From a virus: DNA of 64,000 bases. The DNA lies in the IMG/VR virus record IMGVR_UViG_3300021401_000004, positions 1 through 64,000 of that record; one strand, written 5' to 3'. The notes under the pieces were generated by a model, which saw only the letters and a program-made list of their open reading frames with translations, did not search any database and was not told where the DNA came from. Made by a program: the position numbers and the translations under genes. This document shows positions 15,849 to 23,982 of this stretch, piece after piece (the stretch's first letter is position 1; each line of letters opens with the position of its first letter).

Positions 15849-16474
15849 TGCTTATATACATAATTCATTGTCTCGCAAACGGGAAATACTATGTTGGGCA
15901 GACGACTAAAAGCGATCTGCAAAAATATTTGCGTCAAAAATATAGCAGCGCCCATCACGCCAAGAAAAATCGGGATAATCACTTGTATAAGGCTTTGCGG
16001 AAATATCCGATTGAGTCTTTTTTCATAGAGCCTCTGGTTTGTAATGTGCTGACACAAGATGATTTGAACAATTTGGAACAGTTGTGGATAGCCTGCTTAG
16101 ATGCCCGCAACCCCAAAATAGGAATGAACACTGCTATTGGTGGATATTCAGGAAGCACGGGCATGAAGGCTTCCGAGGATACAAAGAAAAAGCTTAGGGA
16201 ATCTCATCTGGGACAACCGGGGTTTTGGACAGGGAAAAATCTTTCCGAAAGCCACCGAGAGAAACTTAGAATTTCTCATTTGAAGTTTGTTCCACCAAGC
16301 GGGGATGTCAAGTGGTGCTCCCGATGCCAACGATTTGTTGATAAAAACCTGAGCAGTAAAACTGTTCGAGGCTACTGCCGTCCGTGCCAAAGTGCGTATG
16401 CTAAAGAGAGATATGCAAAAAACAAGGCAGCTAATAGCGATAGTAACTTGCAGGAACCATTTATATCCAACTAG
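15848..16474 (+). CDS. GIY-YIG homing endonuclease 1, 208 aa
   Basis: N-terminal YIIHCLANGKYYVGQTT (GIY-YIG module), then a NUMOD3-like repeat (GMKASEDTKKKLRESHLGQPG) used for DNA contact, and a C-terminal Cys4 zinc ribbon (CSRC...CRPC). Free-standing: no intron is seen. It begins on the stop of the dehydrogenase and overlaps the start of the next glycosyltransferase by 62 nt, so it provides part of that gene's 5' coding sequence. Lower G+C and codon use unlike its neighbours suggest recent arrival. Confidence 0.85.
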   Translation: MLIYIIHCLANGKYYVGQTTKSDLQKYLRQKYSSAHHAKKNRDNHLYKALRKYPIESFFIEPLVCNVLTQDDLNNLEQLWIACLDARNPKIGMNTAIGGYSGSTGMKASEDTKKKLRESHLGQPGFWTGKNLSESHREKLRISHLKFVPPSGDVKWCSRCQRFVDKNLSSKTVRGYCRPCQSAYAKERYAKNKAANSDSNLQEPFISN

Positions 16475-17108
16475 CGACCGAATAAAAACTATTCTTGAGA
16501 CGTGGTATGCAACTTGGCTCCAAGGGTATTCGAGCGTAATTGATATTCGGTTTTTTGTCGGTCAAGGGCCAACTTGCCTTTCTGTTCCAGGACTAATTGA
16601 ACTCGACGCCCCAGACGACTATGCAGGGCTTCCGTGCAAAGTTCGTAAAATATGCGAATTTGCTTTGAAAGAGAATTATGATTTTGTCCAGAAAACGGAT
16701 GACGATTGCGTTATAAATTGGCCCAAATTTAAGGTCATCGAATCCGATTATGCTGGTATTCCGAAACCTGGAAATTATTGCGGGGGCGGGGCTTATTGGC
16801 TGTCTCGCCGATCAATGGGGCTTATTGCAGAACACGGGATTGACGATTGGGCGGAAGACAGAGGCGTAGGCACTCTTCTAGCAAAGCACGGCATTCAACT
16901 CAAGGATGCTTTGTACATCCAACCGGGAATAGGCATCGCTTCCGCTTACGGCTGCCAATGCGGTCTTCCCGCGTGTGTAGAGAAAAGCAGGAGGCCCGTG
17001 TGGGAGTATTTTCCAGACGCGGCGGTAATTACACAACTCTCGCCCGAACAAGTTAGAGCTTGCCACAGATTCTATGAAAATTCTAGTCGGCCTGACCACC
17101 GCCCGTAA
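16413..17108 (+). CDS. Galactosyltransferase-like protein A, 231 aa
   Basis: Begins MQKTRQLIAIVTCRNHLYPTSDRIKTILETW; nucleotide-sugar-binding motif KTDDDC (DxD type), then YCGGGAYWLSRRSM and a Cys-rich acceptor region. Pattern as in GT31/galactosyltransferase-family proteins. The first 20 residues lie within the GIY-YIG gene, and AT-rich sequence extends into this gene, so its 5' end may have travelled with the endonuclease. Paralogue of the next gene, which it overlaps by 35 nt. Confidence 0.75.
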   Translation: MQKTRQLIAIVTCRNHLYPTSDRIKTILETWYATWLQGYSSVIDIRFFVGQGPTCLSVPGLIELDAPDDYAGLPCKVRKICEFALKENYDFVQKTDDDCVINWPKFKVIESDYAGIPKPGNYCGGGAYWLSRRSMGLIAEHGIDDWAEDRGVGTLLAKHGIQLKDALYIQPGIGIASAYGCQCGLPACVEKSRRPVWEYFPDAAVITQLSPEQVRACHRFYENSSRPDHRP

Positions 17109-17742
17109 GTTTAAATATGCTGCGGGCGACCAAGCAGGGCACCGCGATAGCCCGACAAATCCCCGGATTCAGGCAGTCCTTGATACTTGGTTCAAAGCGT
17201 GGTCTGAGAAATATTCGGACAAGTTTGATGTTCGTCTTTTCGTAGGCACGGGCGTCCAAGAAGTCCGTTTTCCGAACTTGGTGGAACTCGACGCCCCAGA
17301 CGGGTACTACGACTTGCCCGCCAAAGTCAAAGCGATGTTTGCGTGGGCCTTGGACGCGGGCTACGACTACGTAGTGAAAATAGACGATGACTGCTATTTT
17401 CGCCCGTCAAACTTCCTGAAATTCTTCCAGCCCGTAGATTACTGCGGGTACGAACTAGAAAGCAATACATCGAAGTGGGCGAGCGGCGCGGCTTACGTAG
17501 TCAGTCGTCGGGCGATGCAACTCGTCGTTGATACGCCGTGGGACCCGACGTGGAACAGTGCAGAGGACCAGATGGCGGGCAGGATTCTTGCCGCTAACGG
17601 AATTCCGTTGGTTCACGATTATCGGTATCTCTGCTGTCACTGCGACACTTGCATAAAACGGTTCGGGCTTAATGATTTGATTACGATCCATACCCGAAGC
17701 CCGCAACAGATGTACGAGATTCATACGAAATTGGCTGGTTAA
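17074..17742 (+). CDS. Galactosyltransferase-like protein B, 222 aa
   Basis: Begins MKILVGLTTARKFKYAAGDQ; KIDDDCYF (DxD motif), ASGAAYVVSRRAM and CCHCDTC near the end. Shares architecture and several strings (VELDAPD.YYDLPAKV / IELDAPDDYAGLPCKV) with protein A, so the two arose by duplication. The lack of AT-rich sequence here supports the idea that copy A was changed by the endonuclease. Confidence 0.8.
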   Translation: MKILVGLTTARKFKYAAGDQAGHRDSPTNPRIQAVLDTWFKAWSEKYSDKFDVRLFVGTGVQEVRFPNLVELDAPDGYYDLPAKVKAMFAWALDAGYDYVVKIDDDCYFRPSNFLKFFQPVDYCGYELESNTSKWASGAAYVVSRRAMQLVVDTPWDPTWNSAEDQMAGRILAANGIPLVHDYRYLCCHCDTCIKRFGLNDLITIHTRSPQQMYEIHTKLAG

Positions 17743-17768
17743 GACTCTACAATTTTCTGGAGGCAATC

Positions 17769-18062
17769 ATGCCGAACATAAGCTCGGTTACACCTGCTGC
17801 TCTGATCCCGACTGCGAGAACCGCAGCGCCCGCAGCGGCGTCAAGCACCGCGAATCCGAATTTTCCCGCGACGATTATTACGTGGTCGTTGCCAAACACG
17901 CCCGTGACTCCGCAGGTCCAATCAAGTCAGTCGTTTTCAACGACGCAAGGGCAAGTATTCGCAGATTTTTGTTCGGGCCAGATCGTGACTCCTGCGGGCG
18001 ACATCACGGGTTCGCCTCTAGGGTACGCCCTCGTCGAGGGAACCCCGCACAACAACGATTAA
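17769..18062 (+). CDS. Small Ser/Thr/Pro/Ala-rich protein, 97 aa
   Basis: GGAGG ribosome site. Low-complexity N-terminus then a beta-rich C-terminus. Resembles small virion decoration or tail-associated proteins, without a recognisable family. Its stop overlaps the RNase H start (TAATG). Confidence 0.6.
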   Translation: MPNISSVTPAALIPTARTAAPAAASSTANPNFPATIITWSLPNTPVTPQVQSSQSFSTTQGQVFADFCSGQIVTPAGDITGSPLGYALVEGTPHNND

Positions 18063-18466
18063 TGTATTCGCTATTCTGTGACGGATCGTCCAAGCACGGT
18101 ACGGGCTATTTCGGGTACGTCCTGTTTAAGGACAAGATTGAAATAGATCGCGGCTGGGGGATGATCGGGCAAGGTATTAAGCCTAAAGTCGCGGAGAAGT
18201 ACGCGATCTGCTACGGTCTGGATTCCTTCGTACGGAAAATGGATTGTACTTGCCCGCTAAAAGTTTTCGGTGACGCTAAACAAGTCATCGAATCGGTTGA
18301 TAAAGATTCTGATATACGTCTTCGAACTGAAACTATTCGGGGGCTCGGAGTGCCCGTGGAATTCAAATGGATTTCCCGGAACTCTAACACATTGGCGAAC
18401 GATCTAGCCAGAAAAATGATCGAATATTTTCGGATCGCTGATAAGGGCCCGAAAATCGAAAGGTAG
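18062..18466 (+). CDS. RNase H-fold protein, 134 aa
   Basis: RNase HI pattern: D in FCDGSSKHGTGYFGYVL, E in AEKYAICYGLDSF, D in VFGDAKQVIE and D in NTLANDLARKM, in correct order, so probably catalytic. It would degrade RNA in RNA-DNA hybrids, for example primers. The 13-bp element variant is translated as VRKMDC in the middle, between acidic motifs. Start ATG 18062 in TAATG; earlier in-frame starts overlap the upstream gene. Confidence 0.75.
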   Translation: MYSLFCDGSSKHGTGYFGYVLFKDKIEIDRGWGMIGQGIKPKVAEKYAICYGLDSFVRKMDCTCPLKVFGDAKQVIESVDKDSDIRLRTETIRGLGVPVEFKWISRNSNTLANDLARKMIEYFRIADKGPKIER

Positions 18467-18469
18467 CTT

Positions 18470-19087
18470 ATGTCTTTTGTACAGAATCAGGCTCCAGTTC
18501 TTTTTAGCGCGATGACCTCCGCTTCGGGCACTTCTGCCCAGTTGTGGCAGGTTAGCGCCAACGGCGTAACGCAGGGTTTGACTGCGGGCAACTTCAACCT
18601 CGTGTCGGGCCCTTCCAACAACCTGAACGGTCGTAGGTTTAATATTACCTACGGCGGCTGGGTTAAGGCACATGGCGCGACGCAGGAAATCGCTTTTGGC
18701 TTGCAGATTTTCCCGTACAATACTTCGGTTTCGGGCGGCCCGACCGTAAGCGGCACCAACACTTTCACCGCCGTGAACTCCGGAGTTTTGGCTGCCGGAA
18801 CTTTCTACGATTACATTGTCAGCCAGGATTTCTTCGGCGAAGCTAACGCCAATACTCTGACTTGCTTTGCTCCCTCGGTGTACGTGGGCGGATCGCAGGT
18901 TGTGATTGCCAGCGTTGCGTCGGCGATTACCGTGGCGTTTAACGTTGCGTCGCAGACTGAGCCGATTACGGGCGAGAACAACACCACGGATTATCCGCTG
19001 GCGAATTTCACCCCGACGTTTGCTAACACTGTTTCGGACACTACCGAGACTTTGCAGTTGACCACGTTCAGCTTGACATTGGTGTAA
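18470..19087 (+). CDS. Predicted virion protein, 205 aa
   Basis: Beta-rich, Ser/Thr/Asn/Gly-rich sequence with no charged clusters, typical of head-decoration or tail proteins. No motif recognised. Followed by a strong hairpin at 19094. Confidence 0.65.
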   Translation: MSFVQNQAPVLFSAMTSASGTSAQLWQVSANGVTQGLTAGNFNLVSGPSNNLNGRRFNITYGGWVKAHGATQEIAFGLQIFPYNTSVSGGPTVSGTNTFTAVNSGVLAAGTFYDYIVSQDFFGEANANTLTCFAPSVYVGGSQVVIASVASAITVAFNVASQTEPITGENNTTDYPLANFTPTFANTVSDTTETLQLTTFSLTLV

Positions 19088-19093
19088 TCGGGA

Positions 19094-19119
19094 AGCGGGC
19101 GGCTTCGGTCGCCCGCACT
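19094..19119 (+). terminator. GC-rich hairpin, possible terminator
   Basis: AGCGGGCG / CGCCCGCA stem closing around GCTTCGGT, followed by a short pyrimidine stretch CTTCTT. Stable, but without a T tract; it could be a processing or attenuating hairpin before the gene at 19139. Confidence 0.5.
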
Positions 19120-19138
19120 TCTTAAAGGAGATTAGAAA

Positions 19139-19354
19139 ATGGCTCGAAAGAAGGGCGACTACAGTATCGGCGCGAAACGAAAAGGTCATACTCATATCGA
19201 AAGCTATGAGAAAAAGACTAATTTCGGCGGAGTAGGAATGAAACGTGCTGGAAACCCGATGTATCAGGATGGTCGCGGGCAACAACAGAGTGGAATGAAT
19301 CCTGATTACGCTGGCGGAACCGATTCAGGCGCGACGGGGAATATTCCCGAGTAG
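19139..19354 (+). CDS. Small basic Gly-rich protein, 71 aa
   Basis: MARKKGDYSIGAKRKGHTHIESYEKK..., with AAAGGAG ribosome site. Basic and disordered. Its TAG is immediately followed by an exact 13-bp element (19355-19367). Confidence 0.6.
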   Translation: MARKKGDYSIGAKRKGHTHIESYEKKTNFGGVGMKRAGNPMYQDGRGQQQSGMNPDYAGGTDSGATGNIPE

Positions 19355-19373
19355 TACGGAAAACGGATTGACA

Positions 19374-19697
19374 ATGAATCTTGTGGAATCCCAACAGGAA
19401 ATGTTGGAACGGGAGAAAGTTGCCCGAAAGAAACGCAGGCAGAGAGCGGGTTCGAAACGAAAACGGACCCGCAAGTCTGTAAAAACTTTGCTCGTAAATC
19501 TGGCGGAACACGCCAAAGCTTCGGGTAAAGTTCGGGCGTGGGCAATTCAGCAACTACTACTACTTGGCGGAAAGCCCGTACAGCCCTTCGAGGAATCTTA
19601 TGACGAACCAGAATCAAAGCCCGAATCCGTTCCCGCCTTCCGAGGAGCCGATTTGGGACGCCCTGAAAGTGGGCTATCCGTGGGTACTGGAAACTGA
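19374..19697 (+). CDS. Basic helical protein, 107 aa
   Basis: Very Lys/Arg-rich segment KKRRQRAGSKRKRTRKS, then a hydrophobic helix. Likely nucleic-acid binding; a small-terminase or head-completion role is possible from position upstream of terminase, but no motif supports it. The start follows the exact 13-bp element. Confidence 0.55.
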   Translation: MNLVESQQEMLEREKVARKKRRQRAGSKRKRTRKSVKTLLVNLAEHAKASGKVRAWAIQQLLLLGGKPVQPFEESYDEPESKPESVPAFRGADLGRPESGLSVGTGN

Positions 19698-19746
19698 AGG
19701 TTTGGACCCAAACGATACCCACATTAACGGGTCTTGCGTAGAGTGA
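19600..19746 (+). CDS. Small acidic protein, 48 aa
   Basis: ATG at 19600 preceded by GAGGA; overlaps the end of the upstream gene by 98 nt in another frame. Pro-rich N-terminus, acidic C-terminus. Function unknown. Confidence 0.5.
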   Translation: MTNQNQSPNPFPPSEEPIWDALKVGYPWVLETEGLDPNDTHINGSCVE

Positions 19747-19755
19747 AAAGACACT

Positions 19756-20169
19756 ATGAAAGTTCAAGTCTCGCGTAGCGTACTCAGTGGTTATCGTAAG
19801 CGGGCATTGAAAAAGTACCCCGACGAGTACATGGAATCGATCTTCGGGCGAGTTGACGGGCAGACGGTTTTGATATTGGCGTTCTACCCTATTGAGCACA
19901 AAGGCACGCCCGAAAAATGTGAGTACGATGCCGCGAGTGTTGACGAACAGAAAGACGGCGAGGATTGCCCGCCTAAAATGAAGTGGCTCGGAACGATCCA
20001 CTCTCATCCAGATGCGAGTGCCCAGCCGAGCGAAGCTGATTGGGAAACGGGCCGCATCGACGGCGAACTTATCAGCGGGATTTATCAAATTCTGCCGACC
20101 AGAGGAAAGCGGAAGACGGGCAAAGTTCGGTTCTATTCGGAACCCCTGCAAGAACTCGAAACGGTTTAG
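19756..20169 (+). CDS. JAB/MPN (JAMM) metallopeptidase, 137 aa
   Basis: JAMM motif complete: upstream Glu in MESIFGRV and TIHSHPDASAQPSEADWE (H-x-H-P-x7-S-x2-D). Members cleave isopeptide or peptide bonds near ubiquitin-like tags or process phage tail proteins (NlpC/JAB combinations). Alone and without an NlpC domain, a tag-removal or assembly-protease role is open. Followed by TAG and a near-copy of the 13-bp element. Confidence 0.8.
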   Translation: MKVQVSRSVLSGYRKRALKKYPDEYMESIFGRVDGQTVLILAFYPIEHKGTPEKCEYDAASVDEQKDGEDCPPKMKWLGTIHSHPDASAQPSEADWETGRIDGELISGIYQILPTRGKRKTGKVRFYSEPLQELETV

Positions 20170-20184
20170 TACGGAAAATGGACA

Positions 20185-20253
20185 ATGTACGAATTGATAT
20201 TCATTATACGACTCTGCTTCAAACTCGTTAAGTTTATTCGGGCCATCCTTTGA
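20185..20253 (+). CDS. Possible 22-residue hydrophobic peptide
   Basis: MYELIFIIRLCFKLVKFIRAIL: an amphipathic or membrane peptide whose TGA overlaps the next start (TTGA). It sits directly after the 13-bp element variant. Could be a leader for the phosphatase gene. Confidence 0.35.
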   Translation: MYELIFIIRLCFKLVKFIRAIL

Positions 20254-20738
20254 AGGAGATATACAAGGGATTGTATATCGGGAACGAAGACGACGTGCCC
20301 AAGGCCCGCGAACGAGGATTCGCAATCGTCTCCGCGTGCAAGGACGGAAAAACGTCCCATAGGCAGTTACTAGGATATGAAACTATGGGGGCACCGAGGG
20401 GCGACGAATATTTGGTTGCCCGCAGACCCCGGCATCTGTACCTGAATCTCATTGATACAGACCGCGCAGACTTCGTGCCAGACAAAATCCTCGACACGGC
20501 GTCAAGTTTTATTACAGAAAAACTTGACAAAGGTGAGTCGGTTCTTGTTCACTGCGTCGAAGGAAAAAGCCGATCCGCGAGCCTCGGCTTCCTGTGGATG
20601 TATGCAAACGGAAAGTTGCCCGCAGAATACCACAAGGCCGAGAAAAAATTCAGAAGCATTTATCCCGACTACGACCCTGCGCCCGGAATTAGACAGGCAG
20701 TCAAAACCAGAATTTCTAAGGTGAAACATGGCAAGTAA
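20250..20738 (+). CDS. Dual-specificity protein phosphatase-like, 162 aa
   Basis: Cys-based phosphatase loop VHCVEGKSRSAS (HC-x5-R-S) at about residues 98-109, with an upstream general-acid Asp in LNLIDTDRADF. Length suits a single-domain DSP. TTG start. Substrates could be phosphoproteins or glycans; unknown. Confidence 0.8.
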   Translation: MKEIYKGLYIGNEDDVPKARERGFAIVSACKDGKTSHRQLLGYETMGAPRGDEYLVARRPRHLYLNLIDTDRADFVPDKILDTASSFITEKLDKGESVLVHCVEGKSRSASLGFLWMYANGKLPAEYHKAEKKFRSIYPDYDPAPGIRQAVKTRISKVKHGK

Positions 20739-21381
20739 CCCGATTCAGTCCCTACTTCCGAAAGACCCGACTAGCACGCCTATCGGCACCGAACTTAATG
20801 AACGGGCGAAGATGCAGCAGTCGGCGGTCGATGCCTTGAAGCCTACGGGCGCTCCAGCCCCTAAAGGCACGGCGATGAAGCCCGTAAACAGCCCGATGGA
20901 CAAAACCAAGTCTCAAGGTCCGTATGGCTCGGGCAAGGGCGAGAAGCGGATCGATGTCAAGGATATGGTAAAGCCCTTGGGACAGATGCACGACGGGGGC
21001 ACCGTACCCAAGACTGGCCCGTACATTATGAAGAAGGGCGAGCGGGTGCTGACTTCGGACGATCATGCCAAGCTGAAGAACGCGATGGGATTAGCCCACA
21101 GTGTTTTGGCCCACGCCCCCGATGCGGAAGTACAAGCGCCCCCGATGCCACAGCACTTGCGGGAGATGCACATTAAAGAACTTCACACGGGCGGGTTCCA
21201 CGTTACGAAACACGACGGCAAGGGCGGGATGACCGAGCACGGCGCTCCGCATAACGACGCAGTTGTCGGACATTTCATGGATCACATGGCTCACCCGGAC
21301 GAAGACGAAGAAGCTGTTGAAGCGGGCGACCACGATATGCACGCCGCTGATGCCGAGTCGCAAGCTTTGGGAGGCAAGTAG
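20728..21381 (+). CDS. Phage virion-type protein with MHDGG motif, 217 aa
   Basis: Central MHDGGTVPKTGPYIMKKGERVLT is a motif repeatedly seen in phage proteins encoded near terminase and portal genes. N-terminus disordered and Pro-rich; C-terminus His/Asp/Glu-rich. Probably virion-associated; precise role unknown. Overlaps the phosphatase end by 11 nt. Confidence 0.7.
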   Translation: MASNPIQSLLPKDPTSTPIGTELNERAKMQQSAVDALKPTGAPAPKGTAMKPVNSPMDKTKSQGPYGSGKGEKRIDVKDMVKPLGQMHDGGTVPKTGPYIMKKGERVLTSDDHAKLKNAMGLAHSVLAHAPDAEVQAPPMPQHLREMHIKELHTGGFHVTKHDGKGGMTEHGAPHNDAVVGHFMDHMAHPDEDEEAVEAGDHDMHAADAESQALGGK

Positions 21382-21575
21382 TGGCGAAAGCTCACAACCC
21401 CTCACTGTACCGGGCCCTTCACAAAATGAACAAGGGTGGACTTCATCGGGCGCTAGGCGTGCCCGAGGGAGAGAAGATTCCCTCCGAGAAACTCGAAGCT
21501 GCCCGAAATTCTAAGTCAGGCCATATTCGCAGAATGGCCGCTTTCGCTCACACGATGGCGGGCTGGAAACACTAA
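21381..21575 (+). CDS. Small basic phage protein, 64 aa
   Basis: GTG start at the previous stop. MAKAHNPSLYRALHKMNKGGLHRALGVPEGEKIP..KLEAARNS is a common phage small-protein pattern, predicted all-helical and basic. Likely DNA- or capsid-associated. Confidence 0.7.
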   Translation: MAKAHNPSLYRALHKMNKGGLHRALGVPEGEKIPSEKLEAARNSKSGHIRRMAAFAHTMAGWKH

Positions 21576-21589
21576 TTCAAGGAGAAGTC

Positions 21590-21763
21590 ATGCATTACGT
21601 TATTGGAGCAGTTGTTGGATTCATCGTCGGCGTATTTACGCCCGGCGTAACCAAGTCGATCGAGGCCGCTTTCAGCGCGGACGCCAAGAAGGGCGTTTCG
21701 CTGGTTGAGGGCGAGGTAAAAGCTGCTGCCAAAGACATTCAAGCCGAAGCGAAGAAGCTGTAA
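21590..21763 (+). CDS. Small membrane-associated protein, 57 aa
   Basis: GGAGAAG ribosome site. One hydrophobic segment (HYVIGAVVGFIVGVF), then Ala/Lys/Glu-rich helical tail, a layout seen in phage tail or lysis accessory proteins. Unknown. Confidence 0.6.
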   Translation: MHYVIGAVVGFIVGVFTPGVTKSIEAAFSADAKKGVSLVEGEVKAAAKDIQAEAKKL

Positions 21764-21822
21764 TTAGGCTTTCGTGCTGCACGGAAATTAGTCTATTGTA
21801 TGGAAAACGAACTGGAGAACGC

Positions 21823-22029
21823 ATGAAAATTCAGACGGGCGATATGCTGATTCAAGACATGGGGCTGAAACTCGGCGAGATATTTCAAATCGGCGACGGC
21901 CCGAACGCCTTTCTGATGCGTTATGAAGGCCATGACGGGCCGCGCGGCCCGTGCGACTGTGATTCACTGACTCACGGTAAATGGGATAGATTGACGCCCG
22001 TAAAGACTCATGCAAGCTCTGACCGATAA
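21823..22029 (+). CDS. Hypothetical protein, 68 aa
   Basis: MKIQTGDMLIQDMGLKLGEIF... with a 13-bp-element variant upstream. The C-terminal GKWDRLTPV is encoded by a 30-bp sequence identical to 3398-3427. It overlaps the terminase start by 20 nt. Confidence 0.6.
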   Translation: MKIQTGDMLIQDMGLKLGEIFQIGDGPNAFLMRYEGHDGPRGPCDCDSLTHGKWDRLTPVKTHASSDR

Positions 22030-23866
22030 GCAGAAAGACGATCTAGCCCTTTACTGGACTAAATATCGGTATCAGGTTCAGGCAGAGTACGGGCACGACC
22101 TGATTAAGGACGGTCTTGCGCTGCGGCATCGGTGCCAGACGGACGGGTACTGGCTTGCCCGAGAAATCCTCGGGTATCGGCAGTTTGCAGACTGCCACCG
22201 GGAACTGTTTTCCACGCCCGAAAAAGAAGGCTTCTTCGTACTCAAAGACCCTTCGGCCAAGAGTTTCAAGGCCTTCGCTGAATCCGACAAAGGTCTTCAC
22301 GACCGTTTGTTGTTCCTTCCCCGAGGCGGATTCAAATCTACCGCCGACATTGTTGATTGCATTCAGTGGGTGCTGTGCTGGCCCTCGATACGTATTAACA
22401 TTATGACGGGAACGGTTTCGCTCGCTGAAGAATTTACGGGCGTGATTAAAGGGCACTTCACACTGGAGTCCATCGAAGACAAAGACCAGAAGAAGGCGTG
22501 GGAAGGCCCGTACGAGATTGGTAATCCGAAAGTATTCGATGCGGACCACGAATTTGCGGGCAAGCTACGGCTGATCCAAATCCTTTTTCCAGAGCATTGC
22601 GAGTCGAAGCCTGGAGAACAGCCTGAATGGATAACGCCCGCACGGAAGTCCAAGGATATTGCTGGACCCACGATTCGCGCTACGTCGCTCGGAAAGAACA
22701 CTACTGGTACTCACACCGATCTGCTCAAGATCGATGACGGCACGACCGCCGAGAACACGCAGAACAAAGATCGAATCGCGAGCATCAACCGTGAAATTGC
22801 GATGGCCCGTAAACTTTGCGAGCCGTACGGATACAAGGACAGAATCGGCACTCCGTATCACCAAGACGATAACTTAACGGCTACGGTCAAGGACGAAGAA
22901 AAACGGGCTAGGAATGGGCAGCCCGCAATGGTCAAGGTCTTGGCGCATCCGGCGGGCATCATCAAGCCGGAGTTCGAAGATAGAACGCCCGACTTGCTCG
23001 AAGACCACATGATTACTCTGTGGTTCCCCGAGCGGTTAACATTGTCCGTCCTGAAAACGGAATACGCGGAAGCCAACAAAACAGGCGATACCGCAACGTA
23101 CTACAGTCAGTTCTTTCTTGACCTGAACAAATCGTTCGAGACTAAGTTCAGGCGCGAATTGATGGTCGCCCGAACAGTTGATACGCTCCCCCAGCAAGGA
23201 ATAACCTTCGAAGCCTGGGACTTGGCGTACAGCGAGCAAAAAGGTGCGAAGTATACTGTGGGAATCGCGGGGCTATTCACGTCGTCCGGGATTTACATCA
23301 TCGACATGGTTCGCGGGCGATTCGGGGAATACGAACTCCCCGGAGTTATGGCGAGCTTCGCGCACAAGTGGAAACCACGCCGCGTGGCTGTCGAAGATTC
23401 GATGGGTGCCCGATGGTTAAGCTCGGAAATCCGCCGCGAGATGGAGCGTTTCAGAATCATCGTTCCGTTTGAATTCGTATCGCTCGGAAAAGGATCGAAG
23501 GCCAACAGCAAGGAAGTCAAGGCGAAGCCCGCGTGCCGCTTGCTTGGTGACGGGCGATTGTACTTCTGGAAAGCAATGGCGGGCCTCGAAGAACTATACA
23601 ACGAGCTTGAGGCGTTTCCCAAGGGGACGTTTACGGACATTGTTTGCAGTCTGAGTTTGCTCGTCAATCACTTTCAGAACTTTGCGGAGACGCAGCCGAT
23701 GTTGCCCGTAAATGTTACGGACAGAGTTGAAAGACTTCGCCGGGATTTAATTTACGGGCTAGGCCCGTTCGCAAAGCAAGTTGAAGATGGCGGGCAGTTG
23801 GCGTTGCAGGGCGGGATTCCGCAAGTTCCAGATCGGGACCCTATCGCCGAAGCAGGACTTTATTAA
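22010..23866 (+). CDS. terL: Terminase large subunit, 618 aa
   Basis: ATPase domain: Walker A-like LLFLPRGGFKST (about residue 101-112) and an acidic DD in LLKIDDGTTAENT (about 240). C-terminal nuclease domain: AWDLAYSEQKGAKYTVGIAG (first Asp) and VAVEDSMGARW (second acidic residue). The protein packages DNA into proheads, acting at the portal, which is encoded next. The gene is followed by an exact 13-bp element and a GIY-YIG endonuclease. No intron seen. Confidence 0.9.
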   Translation: MQALTDKQKDDLALYWTKYRYQVQAEYGHDLIKDGLALRHRCQTDGYWLAREILGYRQFADCHRELFSTPEKEGFFVLKDPSAKSFKAFAESDKGLHDRLLFLPRGGFKSTADIVDCIQWVLCWPSIRINIMTGTVSLAEEFTGVIKGHFTLESIEDKDQKKAWEGPYEIGNPKVFDADHEFAGKLRLIQILFPEHCESKPGEQPEWITPARKSKDIAGPTIRATSLGKNTTGTHTDLLKIDDGTTAENTQNKDRIASINREIAMARKLCEPYGYKDRIGTPYHQDDNLTATVKDEEKRARNGQPAMVKVLAHPAGIIKPEFEDRTPDLLEDHMITLWFPERLTLSVLKTEYAEANKTGDTATYYSQFFLDLNKSFETKFRRELMVARTVDTLPQQGITFEAWDLAYSEQKGAKYTVGIAGLFTSSGIYIIDMVRGRFGEYELPGVMASFAHKWKPRRVAVEDSMGARWLSSEIRREMERFRIIVPFEFVSLGKGSKANSKEVKAKPACRLLGDGRLYFWKAMAGLEELYNELEAFPKGTFTDIVCSLSLLVNHFQNFAETQPMLPVNVTDRVERLRRDLIYGLGPFAKQVEDGGQLALQGGIPQVPDRDPIAEAGLY

Positions 23867-23982
23867 TACGGAAAACGGATTTGTGGTATACTGAAGTGTT
23901 ATACCTTGCGGACTAATTACCCGCAAGCGGGGCGGTGCCAAGATCGCCGCCCCACATTCTATCTTGGAGAGTAGAGAGTAAT
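23867..23982 (+). promoter_or_regulatory. Leader region of GIY-YIG 2 with hairpin
   Basis: Contains the exact 13-bp element (23867-23879), an extended -10-like TGGTATACT just after it, and a GC-rich hairpin GGGGCGG/CCGCCCC near 23929-23954. May give separate expression of the endonuclease. Confidence 0.4.
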
